Shown here: piece after piece, positions 23,693 to 32,316 of the stretch
How the letters are laid out: each line of letters begins with the position of its first letter
Numbering within the stretch: position 1 is the stretch's first letter
Source: JBBPZA01 sp038199375
Lineage (GTDB): Bacteria; Actinomycetota; Thermoleophilia; Solirubrobacterales; Solirubrobacteraceae
Assembly (NCBI GenBank): GCA_038199375.1
Contig: JBBPZA010000005.1
Coordinates: 1 to 64,000, forward strand
Reading direction: 5' to 3'
DNA: 64,000 bases
Made by a program: the position numbers and the translations under genes
Notes under the pieces: model-generated
Seen by the model: the letters and a program-made list of their open reading frames with translations, nothing else
Database searches by the model: none
Told to the model about the DNA's origin: nothing

Positions 23693-24661
23693 TCACCGGT
23701 GGCGCTCGAGCTCGGTGCGGGGCGCCAGGCCGGTCCGTGCGTGCAGGCGCGCCCAGCGAACGGCGCGCGAACGGGCGGGGGCGAAGCGGGCCGGGCGGAT
23801 GCGGGCCGCCGGAGTCAGCGCGGCTGCTCGGCCGGCCGCTCCGGCGAGGTTGATCAGGGCGGCTGCGCGGGTGCGGGCCGGCCCGCGGCGGCGCAGCATC
23901 CAGGCGTAGGTCGCTCGCAGCCAGCGCTCCGTGCGTCCGTCGCCCCACGCCGCGGCGGTCGCCGCCGAGGCGTGATGGCGAACCCGGGCCGCCGGCTCGT
24001 AGCGCGTGCTCCAGCCCGCGCGGCGCAGACGCCATCCGAGGTCGAGGTCCTCGGCGTACATCCACTGCGCCTCGTCGAAGCCGCCCGCCTGCTCGAACGC
24101 CGCGCGGCGGACGAGGAGGAAGGCTCCGATCGCCCAGTCGACCTCCCGCGCCCGTTCGGGGTTCCAGCCGCCCTCGAGGCAGTGCCGGTCGGCCCATCGC
24201 GGGCTGAGCCACCCCGCGCCCAGGTTGAAGAGCGCAAGGAACGGGAGCGTGGGGAAGGCGTAGACCGAGTGCTGGGTCTCGCCGCCATCAAGCACGAGGC
24301 GCGGCGCGAGCACGCCCGCGCGCCCAAGTCGTCCGCCTGCCTCCAGGAGCGCGGCAAGCGCGCCCGGCTCGAGCTCGACGTCCGCGTTGGACGGGGCGAT
24401 CCACGGCGTGGCGGTCCGCTCGGCCACCAGGTTGACCGCTCGTCCAAAGCCGAGGTTCTCGCCTGGCTCGATCAGCTGCGCCCACGGGTGGCGCTCGCGC
24501 ACCAGAGCAACCGACCCGTCCGTCGAACCGTTGTCGACCACCCACGCCTCGGCGCGCCCCGCCCGCACGTCGGGCTCCAGCGAGCGCAGGCAGTGGTCCA
24601 GGAGCTCGCGCGTGTCGAAGGAGACGATCGCCACGGCGACCGCCGCGCCGGACCCAGGCAA
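23693..24661 (-). CDS. Glycosyltransferase family 2 (rhamnosyltransferase-like)
   Basis: This is a 322-aa GT2. The opening is VAVAIVSFDTRELLDHCLRS, then AWVVDNGSTDGSVALVRERH, GENLGFGRAVNLVAER and WIAPSNADVELEPGALAALL. The acceptor motif is AAFEQAGGFDEAQWMYAEDL followed by DLGWRLRRAG. This VVDNGSTDGS...NLGFG...GGFDE pattern is that of rhamnosyl- and related transferases. The start is TTG 24661; a GTG inside VAVAIVS is an alternative. It sits 27 bp after the flippase stop on the same strand, so it is probably in the same transcript. Confidence 0.87.
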   Translation of the reverse strand: MPGSGAAVAVAIVSFDTRELLDHCLRSLEPDVRAGRAEAWVVDNGSTDGSVALVRERHPWAQLIEPGENLGFGRAVNLVAERTATPWIAPSNADVELEPGALAALLEAGGRLGRAGVLAPRLVLDGGETQHSVYAFPTLPFLALFNLGAGWLSPRWADRHCLEGGWNPERAREVDWAIGAFLLVRRAAFEQAGGFDEAQWMYAEDLDLGWRLRRAGWSTRYEPAARVRHHASAATAAAWGDGRTERWLRATYAWMLRRRGPARTRAAALINLAGAAGRAAALTPAARIRPARFAPARSRAVRWARLHARTGLAPRTELERHR

Positions 24662-24688
24662 TGGGCTAGTGGACCCCGACGCGGACCA

Positions 24689-26212
24689 CTAGGTGACGCT
24701 CGCCGGTACCCGACGCCCGCCCCGCAGGTAGCGGGCGACCTCGCGAAGCAGGTCGCGCTCGAGCAGGATGGTGGCGACTGCCGTCACCGCGAGGTAGAGC
24801 GCCAGCTCGGCGACGGCGAGAGCCGGCGTGCGCCCGGAGCCCTCGACCAGGCGCAACGCGAGCACCGCGCCGGCCGCGGGGACCGTCGGAGCGATCGCCC
24901 GCACGAAGTGCCGGGCGATCTGGAGCCCGGGGAACAGCCGGGCGAGGTAGACGAACCGGGCGGCCAGCGTCACGATGATCACCGCTCCCATCCCGGCCGC
25001 GTACCCGTCGAGCTCCCAGATGAGCAGACCGGGTAGGGCGAAGGCGAGGAAGGCGACCGTCGCGATCGCGGAGACGATCGCGATCGGCTTGGTCTCGCCC
25101 GCCGCCCGGAAGAAGGCCGTCCAGTTGAAGCCGATGTGGTTGGCGGCGGCGATCAGCCCGAAGGCCTCGATGAGGACTATCGCCGGCGCCCAGCGCTCAC
25201 CGATCACGGAGTGGACGAGGTCGGCGGCGAACAGCGCGACGCCCACGCCGAAGGGAAAGCCCCACATCAGGGCCAGCCGGTTGGACTTGACGAAGGACTC
25301 GAGCAGCAGGTCGCGCCGGTCGCGCACCGCGCAGATCGCCGGATAGAGCGTCGAGGTGACGATCTGATCGACTCGGTCGGTGTACAGGACGATGGAGCTC
25401 GCCAGCGCGATGGCCCCCACCCCGGCCAGGCCGAGCACGTGGTCGCCGGCGAGGAGCGAAGCCTGCGCGGCGATGATCCCGCTTCCCCCCGCCACCAGCA
25501 GCGGCCACGAGAACCCGGCGTAGGAGCGCAACGTGCCCCGGTCATAGCGCAGGCGCAGGGGGTAGGGGGAGCCCCGGACGGCGGCCGCCGCCGAGGCCCA
25601 CGATCCGGCCACGGCGCCGATCACCAGGCTCCAGTAGCCCGCGCCGGCTATCGCCAGGGCGACGGTCACCGCGAACGTGGTGATCGGGTCGATCGCCTCG
25701 AGCGTGCGCTGGCGGACGAAGTTCATGCGCCGGTAATGGACCCAGATCGCCGCCTGGAGGACGGCGGCGGGAAGCATGAGCAGGGTGAAGGCGGCCGGCG
25801 CGATCAGCTTGGGCTCGCCGTAGACGAGCGCCAGCACGGGAATGAGCGCCGCGACGACGATGCCGTAGGCCGCCGTGGAGATCAGCTCGAGGGTGAACGC
25901 ACGCTGGAATGCGTGCTCCTGGTTTGAGTCTGACTGCTGGACGTACTTGTCGCTGATACCCACCTGCTTGAGCCAGCCCAGCGTTCCCAGCCCGATGACG
26001 ATGATCCCCCAGACGCCGTAGTCGGCCGCGGTCAGCAACGCGGCGACGACGAAGCCCTTGAGCAGCCCCAGCGCGTTGAAGCCGATCAGGAAGGTCGCGT
26101 TGACCAGCGTGCCGCGCGCGGTCTGCTCGCGCAGCCCCCGGCCGGCCAGGTTCAGGCGGCCACCGAGGTCCTGTGGCGCCTGCTCCTCGGCTGTCGCCAC
26201 CTGGTCGGCCAC
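24689..26212 (-). CDS. Polysaccharide/oligosaccharide flippase, MATE/Wzx-like superfamily
   Basis: This is a membrane protein of about 507 aa with 12-14 hydrophobic segments. Segments include FLIGFNALGLLKGFVVAALL, WSLVIGAVAGSWASAAAAVR and LIEAFGLIAAANHIGFNWTA. The N-terminal text (NATFLIGFNALGLLKGFVVA, LLTAADYGVWGIIVIGL) is that of polysaccharide-export flippases. It should flip lipid-linked sugar units across the membrane. GTG 26212 is chosen because TACGTT lies 7 nt upstream; an ATG at 26254 is also in frame. It is the only flippase in the locus. Confidence 0.86.
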   Translation of the reverse strand: MADQVATAEEQAPQDLGGRLNLAGRGLREQTARGTLVNATFLIGFNALGLLKGFVVAALLTAADYGVWGIIVIGLGTLGWLKQVGISDKYVQQSDSNQEHAFQRAFTLELISTAAYGIVVAALIPVLALVYGEPKLIAPAAFTLLMLPAAVLQAAIWVHYRRMNFVRQRTLEAIDPITTFAVTVALAIAGAGYWSLVIGAVAGSWASAAAAVRGSPYPLRLRYDRGTLRSYAGFSWPLLVAGGSGIIAAQASLLAGDHVLGLAGVGAIALASSIVLYTDRVDQIVTSTLYPAICAVRDRRDLLLESFVKSNRLALMWGFPFGVGVALFAADLVHSVIGERWAPAIVLIEAFGLIAAANHIGFNWTAFFRAAGETKPIAIVSAIATVAFLAFALPGLLIWELDGYAAGMGAVIIVTLAARFVYLARLFPGLQIARHFVRAIAPTVPAAGAVLALRLVEGSGRTPALAVAELALYLAVTAVATILLERDLLREVARYLRGGRRVPASVT

Positions 26213-26219
26213 CGCGGCC

Positions 26220-26225
26220 AACGTA
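26220..26225 (-). promoter_or_regulatory. -10 box TACGTT for the flippase
   Basis: On the minus strand TACGTT ends 7 nt before GTG 26212. It would fall inside the coding sequence if ATG 26254 were the start. Confidence 0.45.
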
Positions 26226-26264
26226 GCACCCGGCCAGGCCCTTCCCGCTGCCATACTCGGTCCC

Positions 26265-26726
26265 ATGAAGATCGCCGTCGCCGCGGACGAGCGCACAGGC
26301 ATTGCCGCGCTGGTGGCCGACGAGCTTCGCCGCCGCGGCCACGAGCCGCTGCTCCACGGAGCGCTCTGCGACGGCGAGCGCGACGACTGGGCGTGGGCGA
26401 GCGAGGCCGCCTCGCGCGACGTGGTGGAGGGCCGCGCCGATCAGGCGGTCGTGTGCTGCTGGACCGGGACGGGCGCCTCGATCGCCGCCAACAAGGTCGC
26501 CGGGGTCCGCGCGGCCCTGTGCGTCGACGCCGCCACCGCCGACGGTGCGCGCCGCTGGAACGACGCCAACGTGCTCGCGCTCAGCCTGCGCTCGACCTCC
26601 GAGGCGCAGCTCACCGAGATCCTGGACGCCTGGTTCACCGGCGAGCCCAGCTCGGAGGCGCAGGACGTGGCCAACGTGGAGCACGTCACCGCGATCGAAC
26701 GGGACGCTACGAGCAGACCGCGATGA
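26265..26726 (+). CDS. RpiB/LacA/LacB-type sugar-phosphate isomerase
   Basis: This 153-aa protein has the family opening MKIAVAADERTG and the active-site segment QAVVCCWTGTGASIAANKVA followed by GVRAALCVD. The Cys of VVCCW is the likely proton-transfer residue and TGTGAS binds the phosphate. RpiB enzymes interconvert ribose/ribulose or related 5-phosphates. Here the usual CGTGIG text reads CWTGTG, so the substrate may differ. A CATACT box lies 7 nt before the ATG. The 3' end overlaps the convergent methyltransferase by 20 bp. Confidence 0.86.
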   Translation: MKIAVAADERTGIAALVADELRRRGHEPLLHGALCDGERDDWAWASEAASRDVVEGRADQAVVCCWTGTGASIAANKVAGVRAALCVDAATADGARRWNDANVLALSLRSTSEAQLTEILDAWFTGEPSSEAQDVANVEHVTAIERDATSRPR

Positions 26727-27456
26727 GGTCGAGGCCGGTTTCGAGCCCGTCCTCTCCCACCGTGAAGTCCTCGCGGGTGATCGCCGCCGCGCGCGGGTCC
26801 TCGCTCGCCCGCGCCCGCGTCAGCGCCGCGTCGTAAAGCCACTGCCGGGCGCGCCGGGGCACCGCCCGGCGCACGCGAAGCGGGTCGCGGCGCAGGAGGG
26901 CGTCGAGCCGGTCGCCTTCCCGCGCGACGAGCTCGAGATAGCGCTCGGAGCCGAAGAGCCCGTAGAGCTCGACCGACTCGAAGAACCCAGAGCACAGCGC
27001 CCGCAGCTGCGCCGGGTCGTACTCGACGTAGTGATAGGGGTCCACGATCTCGTCCGGGCGGGCAAAGGTCAGCCGGTTCGGGGTGACCAGAACGACGACC
27101 CCGGCCGGCCGCACGACGCGCACGACCTCGGCCAGCACCCGCCCGGGGTCCGGGACGTGCTCGATCGACTGGACGGCGAGCACCGACGCGAAGCGGCCGT
27201 CCTCGAAGGGCAGGTCGCGCATGTCGGCCACGTGGGTCTCGCGGTCCTGGCCGGCGAGCGCGGCGGGATCGAGGTCGACTCCGACGGTCTCACGGGGAGC
27301 GAGCAGCCGGTGGCTGTGGCCGACCCCGCACCCGAGGTCGAGCACGGAGCTCTCCTCCGGCAGGAAGCGCGCGCACTGCTCGTAGGCGGCGACGTGGCGC
27401 TGCCAGGTCGGGTTGAACCCGCCGGCGTGGGTGCTGACCCGCTCGCCGGTGATCAC
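26707..27456 (-). CDS. SAM-dependent methyltransferase
   Basis: This is a 249-aa class I enzyme. Motif I is SSVLDLGCGVGHSHRLLAPR, strand 2 is TVGVDLDPAALAGQ, and the post-motif text is ADMRDLPFEDGRFASVLAVQ, SIEHVPDPGRVLAEVVRVVR and VVVLVTPNRLTF. The pattern is that of UbiE/COQ5-like sugar or lipid methyltransferases. The start GTG 27456 overlaps the TGA of the upstream GT2 gene (GTGA), so the two are translationally coupled. Confidence 0.86.
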   Translation of the reverse strand: MITGERVSTHAGGFNPTWQRHVAAYEQCARFLPEESSVLDLGCGVGHSHRLLAPRETVGVDLDPAALAGQDRETHVADMRDLPFEDGRFASVLAVQSIEHVPDPGRVLAEVVRVVRPAGVVVLVTPNRLTFARPDEIVDPYHYVEYDPAQLRALCSGFFESVELYGLFGSERYLELVAREGDRLDALLRRDPLRVRRAVPRRARQWLYDAALTRARASEDPRAAAITREDFTVGEDGLETGLDLIAVCS

Positions 27457-28262
27457 GGCCGGTACTTACGCGAGCGCCAGACGCCGCGGCGGTGCAGCGC
27501 GAGCCGGCCGGCCGCCCACAGCGTCTTGACCGCGTAGACCGAGGCCGACCGGATCCCGATCGAGGAGGCGTCGTCGAAGTAGCGCGAGGCCGCGGGCACC
27601 TCGGCGATGCGAAAGCCGAAGTGGGCCGCCTGCATGAGCATCTCGGAGTCGAAGCTGAAGTCGATCGCGTTGCGCAGGAACGGCACGGTGAGCAGCAGCT
27701 CGCGCGAGTATGCGCGGTAGCCCGTATGCAGCTCGGAGAGCTCGGTGCCGAGCACCCGGTTCTCGATCGTCGTCAGCCCGCGGTTGGCGGCGATCTTGTA
27801 CCAGGGCATCCCGCCGGCCCTGGCCATCCCGGGAGCCCCGAAGCGCGAGCCGAGCACGAGGTCGGCCTCGCCGCGAAGGATCGGCTCGATGAGCTTGGGG
27901 ATGAGGTTCGGCTCGTACTGGCCGTCGGGATGGAGCATCACCACGACGTCCGCGCCGCGCTGGAGCGCCTCGAGGTAGCAGGTCTTCTGGTTTCCGCCGT
28001 AGCCGACGTTGTGCGGGTGCCAGATGAGATGCAGGGGGAGGCTGCGGGCGAGCGCGACGGTCTCGTCGGAGGAGGAGTCGTCTACGAGCAGCACCTCGTC
28101 GACCCACGTGCGCGGGATGGCCGAGACGGTGCGCTCGAGCGTCTTGGCCGCGTTGTAGGCGGGCATCACCACGACGACCTTGGCGTTCCCTCGCTCGGGG
28201 GTCGGCGCCGGTGCGGGCGACTGCACGGACTGCACGGCCTCAGCCACGGCGCGCCTCCACAT
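27453..28262 (-). CDS. Glycosyltransferase family 2, polyprenyl-phosphate sugar synthase (DPM1-like)
   Basis: This is a 269-aa GT2. Key text is KVVVVMPAYNAAKTLERTVS, VDEVLLVDDSSSDETVALAR, HNVGYGGNQKTCYLEALQRG, VVVMLHPDGQYEPNLIPKLI and LVLGSRFG. This is the signature of dolichyl/polyprenyl-phosphate glycosyltransferases. They make lipid-phosphate sugars used by GT-C enzymes on the outer face of the membrane. Two GT-C-like proteins lie in the locus (29243 and 42813), possible users of this donor. It has no C-terminal membrane helices. It lies between two methyltransferase genes on the same strand. Confidence 0.9.
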   Translation of the reverse strand: MWRRAVAEAVQSVQSPAPAPTPERGNAKVVVVMPAYNAAKTLERTVSAIPRTWVDEVLLVDDSSSDETVALARSLPLHLIWHPHNVGYGGNQKTCYLEALQRGADVVVMLHPDGQYEPNLIPKLIEPILRGEADLVLGSRFGAPGMARAGGMPWYKIAANRGLTTIENRVLGTELSELHTGYRAYSRELLLTVPFLRNAIDFSFDSEMLMQAAHFGFRIAEVPAASRYFDDASSIGIRSASVYAVKTLWAAGRLALHRRGVWRSRKYRP

Positions 28263-29181
28263 AGACGGTGCCGCCGTGTCCTGCCGCGGCCTCCGCGAGC
28301 GCGAGGGCCGCGGCCAGAGGAAGGAGGAGCAGCGCCGCGGCGAGCGTTGCCGCGCGGACGGCGCCGCTCGTCGCCTTGCGCCGCGCGGCCGGGCGGCGGA
28401 TGGCGTCGTAGAGGTCGAGCCCGCCGGGCAGCGTGCCCACGAGGCCGTGCAGCCACCCGAAGACCACCTGCCCCCCGCGCAGGTGGCTGACCCGCTCGAC
28501 CGTCAACCCGAGCTCGCGCAGGCGCGCGACGAGCGCGGGCAGCGGGAGGTGCACGAGATGGCGAGGGAGGTCGAGGCCGAGCCACCGCTCGCCGAAGGCC
28601 CGGGCCTGGACGCTCGCCGCGTTGGGTACCGCCACGATCAGCACGCCGCCGGGCTCAAGCAGCGCCCCTGCTCGCTCGAGGTACTCCGCGGGACTGCGCA
28701 GGTGCTCCAGGGAGTGCCAGAAGACCACCGCGGCGAAGGGCTCGTCGATCTCGTCGATCTCGACCAGGCGAACGCCGGGGCGCTCGTTCGCCTGCCTTGG
28801 CGACCCGGCGCCGGCGGGCCGCTCGAGGCCGACGGCGCCGCGTCCCCGGGCGCGCAGGGCGTCGAGCAGCGCGCCGTCGCCGGCGCCCACGTCGAGCACG
28901 GCGCCCGCCGGGGCGATTCGGTCGATGCGTCGCGCCAGCCGACCGCGGCTCCAGCGAAGCAGGGCGTCCCCCGCCCCCGCGAAGCGACCGTCCGCGGGCC
29001 GGTACCAGCCGGCGTAGGCGTGGTCGAGATCATCTTCCGAGGGCCACGGGGCGGTGGTGGATGCACCGCAGGCATCGCACTCGACGACTCCCGCGACGCG
29101 CTCGCTTCCGAGCTCGAGCCCGGCGCCGCACCACGCGCACCGGAGCGCCGCACCAAGGGCGTTCTGGCGGGTTGCTACCAC
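28240..29181 (-). CDS. SAM methyltransferase with zinc ribbon and C-terminal membrane helix
   Basis: This protein is about 313 aa. Residues 8-40 hold two CxxC pairs (LRCAWCGAGLEL and VECDACGAST), then the core with motif I AGAVLDVGAGDGALLDALRA and FAAVVFWHSLEHLRSPAEYL, GGVLIVAVPNAAS. Near the C-terminus TLAAALLLLPLAAALALAEA is hydrophobic enough to be a membrane anchor. It resembles zinc-ribbon methyltransferases of exopolysaccharide clusters. The start is uncertain: GTG 29181 is used, and ATG 29244 would overlap the divergent gene's start. Confidence 0.8.
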   Translation of the reverse strand: MVATRQNALGAALRCAWCGAGLELGSERVAGVVECDACGASTTAPWPSEDDLDHAYAGWYRPADGRFAGAGDALLRWSRGRLARRIDRIAPAGAVLDVGAGDGALLDALRARGRGAVGLERPAGAGSPRQANERPGVRLVEIDEIDEPFAAVVFWHSLEHLRSPAEYLERAGALLEPGGVLIVAVPNAASVQARAFGERWLGLDLPRHLVHLPLPALVARLRELGLTVERVSHLRGGQVVFGWLHGLVGTLPGGLDLYDAIRRPAARRKATSGAVRAATLAAALLLLPLAAALALAEAAAGHGGTVYVEARRG

Positions 29182-29242
29182 GCGGGGAGCTTCGCAAGTC
29201 TGGGCCGGAGCCGCGCCGCGATGTGCCACTCTGCCCGCCGGC

Positions 29243-31414
29243 ATGCCTCCGGTCGTCTCGCACGTTCTGCTCGCGCTGGCTATCGCCGCGGGGGCCGGGG
29301 CGTCGGTCCGCGTGGCGTCGATCGCGGTTCCGCGCGGGCTGGGGCGCGCGGTCGCGGCGGCCGTCGTCTGGGGGGCGCTCGTCGTGTCGCAGGCGCTCAT
29401 CCTCGGTCTCGTGGCCCTGGGCGGAAGCGCGATCGCCCTGACGGTCGCCGCCGGCTTGGCCTGGCTCGCCTCGCGCGCGGCGCTGCCCGAGCCGGCGACC
29501 ACCCTGCGCGAGGATCTCGCGGCGGCGTGGGCCGGGCTCGACCGGCGGGGCCGGGCCCTGGCGGCAGCGCTGGGCGGCGTCGCCGCGATGTGGACCGTGT
29601 GGCTCCTCTTCTATCCCGCCCTCGGGGTCGACGGCACCATGTACCACCTCCCCGAGGCGCTGTCGTGGGTGCGCAACGGCAGGCCCGGCTCGTCGTCTGC
29701 GCTGCTCTACGACCTCCCCGTCGAGAGCTATCCGCTCACCGACGAGGTGCTGCGAGCCTGGGGCACGGCCATCGGCGAGAGCTTCGTGTGGTCCATCTTC
29801 GTCACGCCGGCCGGGGCGATCCTCGCCCTCGCCGCCGGCTGGCTGGGGCTGCGAGCTGTGCGGATCGACCGCGCCGCCGCCGCCCTCGCGCTCGTGGCGG
29901 CGGCGGCCACCCCGGTGTTCGTGATCCAGCTCAACACCACGAGCACGGACATGACCGCCCTGGCCTGGCTTGCCTGCTGCGCGGCCCTGTCGGCCGTGGC
30001 CGTCCGCGAGCGGTCGGTATGGACGCTGGCGATCGCGATCGTCGCGGCGGGCCTTGCGATCGGGACCAAGACGACGACCGCCCCGCTCGCCCTGATCGCG
30101 CTGGGAGCGGCGGGCTGGGCGCTGCGCGGCGGCGGCGGCGGCGCCAGCGGGGCCGGCGAGCGCGAGCGGGGCGTGACCGACGCCGACGGGGGCGGGGCAC
30201 GCCCGCACCGCTGGGCCGGCGCCGGCCGCACCGCGCCCATCCTCGTCGGAGCCGTTGTCGCCGTGGCCGTCGGCGGCGTGTGGTATCTGCGCAACCTCCT
30301 CGAGCACGGCTCCCCGCTCTGGCCTTTCATCGCCGCGCCGTGGGGAACGCCGTCGCCGCCCGTCCTCGAGGCGCTGCGTCCCAGCCTCCTCGACCGCCCG
30401 CGCGCCACCCTGGAGGGAAACCTCGACGTCTACGCCACGCTGCTCGGCGGGGCCGTGGTGCTCCTGCTCGCCGCGCCCCTGGGCGCGCTGCTCGCTCGCC
30501 GCCGGACCGTGCTGGCCGCCTCGCTCGCCGCCCTGGCCGGCCTGCTCTCATGGGCCAACGCCCCAGTCACCGGGCGGGGGGACATTCCCGGGCTGCTCCT
30601 CACGGGGTCGGCTACGCGGTATCTGCTGCCGGCGATCGCGGCGGCGGCGTTCGCGCTCGCCATCGCGGCGCGCGACGGCGGCCGGGTCGGGCGCATCTTC
30701 GCCCTCGCTCTCTTGGCCGGCTCGACGGCCTGGAGCGTGTTCGAAGACGCGCGTCTGCAGTTCCCCAACACGCCCGCGTTCGGGACGCTTGTGAGTGGGG
30801 CGCTGCTCGGCCTGTTCGTGCTGGGCGGCGCCCGCCTCTGGTCGGCTCGCCGCCGCCCCCGTGCCCGGCGACGGCGCCTTCCCGCCCCCGCGCGAGTCCT
30901 TGTGGGGGCCGGCCTCGCCGGGCTCCTCGGGGCGTTCTTCGCTGCCGGCTTCGTCCTGCGCCACGCGAGCATCACCGCGGCCTTCGACAGTGAGCTCGTC
31001 TCCTGGTTTCGCTCCCAGCCCGGCTTCGAGACCGGGACGGGCGCGATCGCCTTCGCTCCCCACCAGGTCGCCGCCCTCGCCGGCGACCGGCTCACCCATC
31101 CCCTGGAGCTCATAGCCGCCGACGAGCCGTGCGACCGGGTCCGCGCACGGCTGCGCGACGCCTACGTCGTCATCCGCACCGGGCCGACCTTTCCGGTGAC
31201 CACGCGGCCCGGCCTGCGCTTTCCGACCTACGGGACCGCCGCCGGGTGCCTCAGGGGTCTGCGACCGGACTACGCGAACAAGGGCTTTCGCGTCTATGCG
31301 CCCGGCCGCGCCTGGGCGACGAAGCGCACGATGCCGTGCTCGTCTTCCTCGCGCACCTGCCGGGAGGCGACCAGCAGGTCCACGTGGCCGAGCACCTCGG
31401 ACAGCGTGAGGTAG
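29243..31414 (+). CDS. GT-C-like polytopic membrane protein, paralog 1
   Basis: This 723-aa integral membrane protein has more than ten hydrophobic segments. Landmarks shared with the paralog at 42813 are YPALGVDGTMYHLPEALSWV, SYPLTDEVLRAWG, AIGTKTTTAPLALIALGAAG, GGVWYLRNLLEHGSPLWPF and GSATRYLLPAIAAAAFALA. The Asp in GVDGTMYH, early in a loop, fits a GT-C catalytic acid. It probably transfers sugars from a polyprenyl-phosphate donor. The paralog ends soon after the matching text VYGPPR, but this copy runs on about 40 residues after RVYAPGR, through the 3' end of the convergent gene (121-bp overlap). That suggests a lost stop codon or a frameshift near 31300. Confidence 0.75.
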   Translation: MPPVVSHVLLALAIAAGAGASVRVASIAVPRGLGRAVAAAVVWGALVVSQALILGLVALGGSAIALTVAAGLAWLASRAALPEPATTLREDLAAAWAGLDRRGRALAAALGGVAAMWTVWLLFYPALGVDGTMYHLPEALSWVRNGRPGSSSALLYDLPVESYPLTDEVLRAWGTAIGESFVWSIFVTPAGAILALAAGWLGLRAVRIDRAAAALALVAAAATPVFVIQLNTTSTDMTALAWLACCAALSAVAVRERSVWTLAIAIVAAGLAIGTKTTTAPLALIALGAAGWALRGGGGGASGAGERERGVTDADGGGARPHRWAGAGRTAPILVGAVVAVAVGGVWYLRNLLEHGSPLWPFIAAPWGTPSPPVLEALRPSLLDRPRATLEGNLDVYATLLGGAVVLLLAAPLGALLARRRTVLAASLAALAGLLSWANAPVTGRGDIPGLLLTGSATRYLLPAIAAAAFALAIAARDGGRVGRIFALALLAGSTAWSVFEDARLQFPNTPAFGTLVSGALLGLFVLGGARLWSARRRPRARRRRLPAPARVLVGAGLAGLLGAFFAAGFVLRHASITAAFDSELVSWFRSQPGFETGTGAIAFAPHQVAALAGDRLTHPLELIAADEPCDRVRARLRDAYVVIRTGPTFPVTTRPGLRFPTYGTAAGCLRGLRPDYANKGFRVYAPGRAWATKRTMPCSSSSRTCREATSRSTWPSTSDSVR

Positions 31415-32316
31415 GCCTGGGTGACGGCGACGTTGCCCCACAGCGCCTGGGCGATCTCGTAGGCGGTGTGCGGGCGCTCCAGGATCAGGCCGTAGATCTT
31501 CTCGGCGCGGCGCTTGTGCATCGCGAAGCGCTCCTCGATGAGCGTGACGTGGTCGGTGATGGGGTCGCCGTGGCCCGAGAGGACGAGTTGCGCCGGCAGC
31601 TGACGGGTCTTTCGCAGCGAGTTCAGGTAGGTCATCAGCGCGCGCGGGCGCTCCCCCGGCGGCGGATCGCCCTCGAGCGGCCTGGTCACCAGCGGGTTGG
31701 AGGAGATGTGGCCGATGAGGTGGTCGGCGGCGATGAGGATGCGCCGGTCCTCGTCCCAGAAGACCGTGTCCGACGGGCTGTGGCCGGGCCGGTGGAAGAC
31801 GTGGAGCTTGCGGTCGCGCAGCGTGATCACCTCGCCGTCGGCCAGGGGGCGGTTGACCTTCGCGCTCGAGCCCCACGCGCGAAACGCCTGGGAGACCGAG
31901 CGCAGCGCTCGAACGACGTCGGCCGGGATGCCGTGGCGCAGCATGAGGCGCTCGGCGAACGCGTCGTCGGCGTCGTTGGCCGAGCCGTAGCTCTCGAGGA
32001 AGGGCGCGAGGCGGTCGATCGACGCGACGTCGGCGCCCGAGCGCCGGGCGAGGATCGACACCAGCCCGGTGTGATCCATGTGCTGGTGGGTGACGAGGAT
32101 GAGGCCGAGCTCCTCGATCGCGTGCCCGCGAGCGTGCAGCGCCCGCTCGAGCGCGTCGAGCGCCTTGCCCGAGTTCGGCCCGGAGTCGACCAGGGTGAGC
32201 GGCCGGTCCTCGATCAGGTAGGTGTTGACGCGACCTACCGCGAAGGGCGTGGGGATCGGCAGGCAGTGGATGCCCGCCTGAGCGGCCTGCTCCAGCGCGG
32301 CCGCCGCCGCTGTCAC
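31294..32316 (-). CDS. Metallo-beta-lactamase-fold hydrolase with C-terminal winged helix
   Basis: This is a 340-aa MBL protein. The metal ligands are in LVTHQHMDHTGLVSIL (HxHxDH), RPGHSPSDTVFWDEDR (His), IAADHLIGH (Asp) and VLSGHGDPITDH (His). The last 90 residues (HKRRAEKIYGLILERPHTAY and LSEVLGHVDLLVASRQV) look like a winged helix, as in LACTB2-type hydrolases. The start GTG 32316 overlaps the PMM stop by 4 bp (GTGA), so it is coupled to phosphohexomutase expression. The role is unknown. Confidence 0.87.
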   Translation of the reverse strand: MTAAAAALEQAAQAGIHCLPIPTPFAVGRVNTYLIEDRPLTLVDSGPNSGKALDALERALHARGHAIEELGLILVTHQHMDHTGLVSILARRSGADVASIDRLAPFLESYGSANDADDAFAERLMLRHGIPADVVRALRSVSQAFRAWGSSAKVNRPLADGEVITLRDRKLHVFHRPGHSPSDTVFWDEDRRILIAADHLIGHISSNPLVTRPLEGDPPPGERPRALMTYLNSLRKTRQLPAQLVLSGHGDPITDHVTLIEERFAMHKRRAEKIYGLILERPHTAYEIAQALWGNVAVTQAYLTLSEVLGHVDLLVASRQVREEDEHGIVRFVAQARPGA

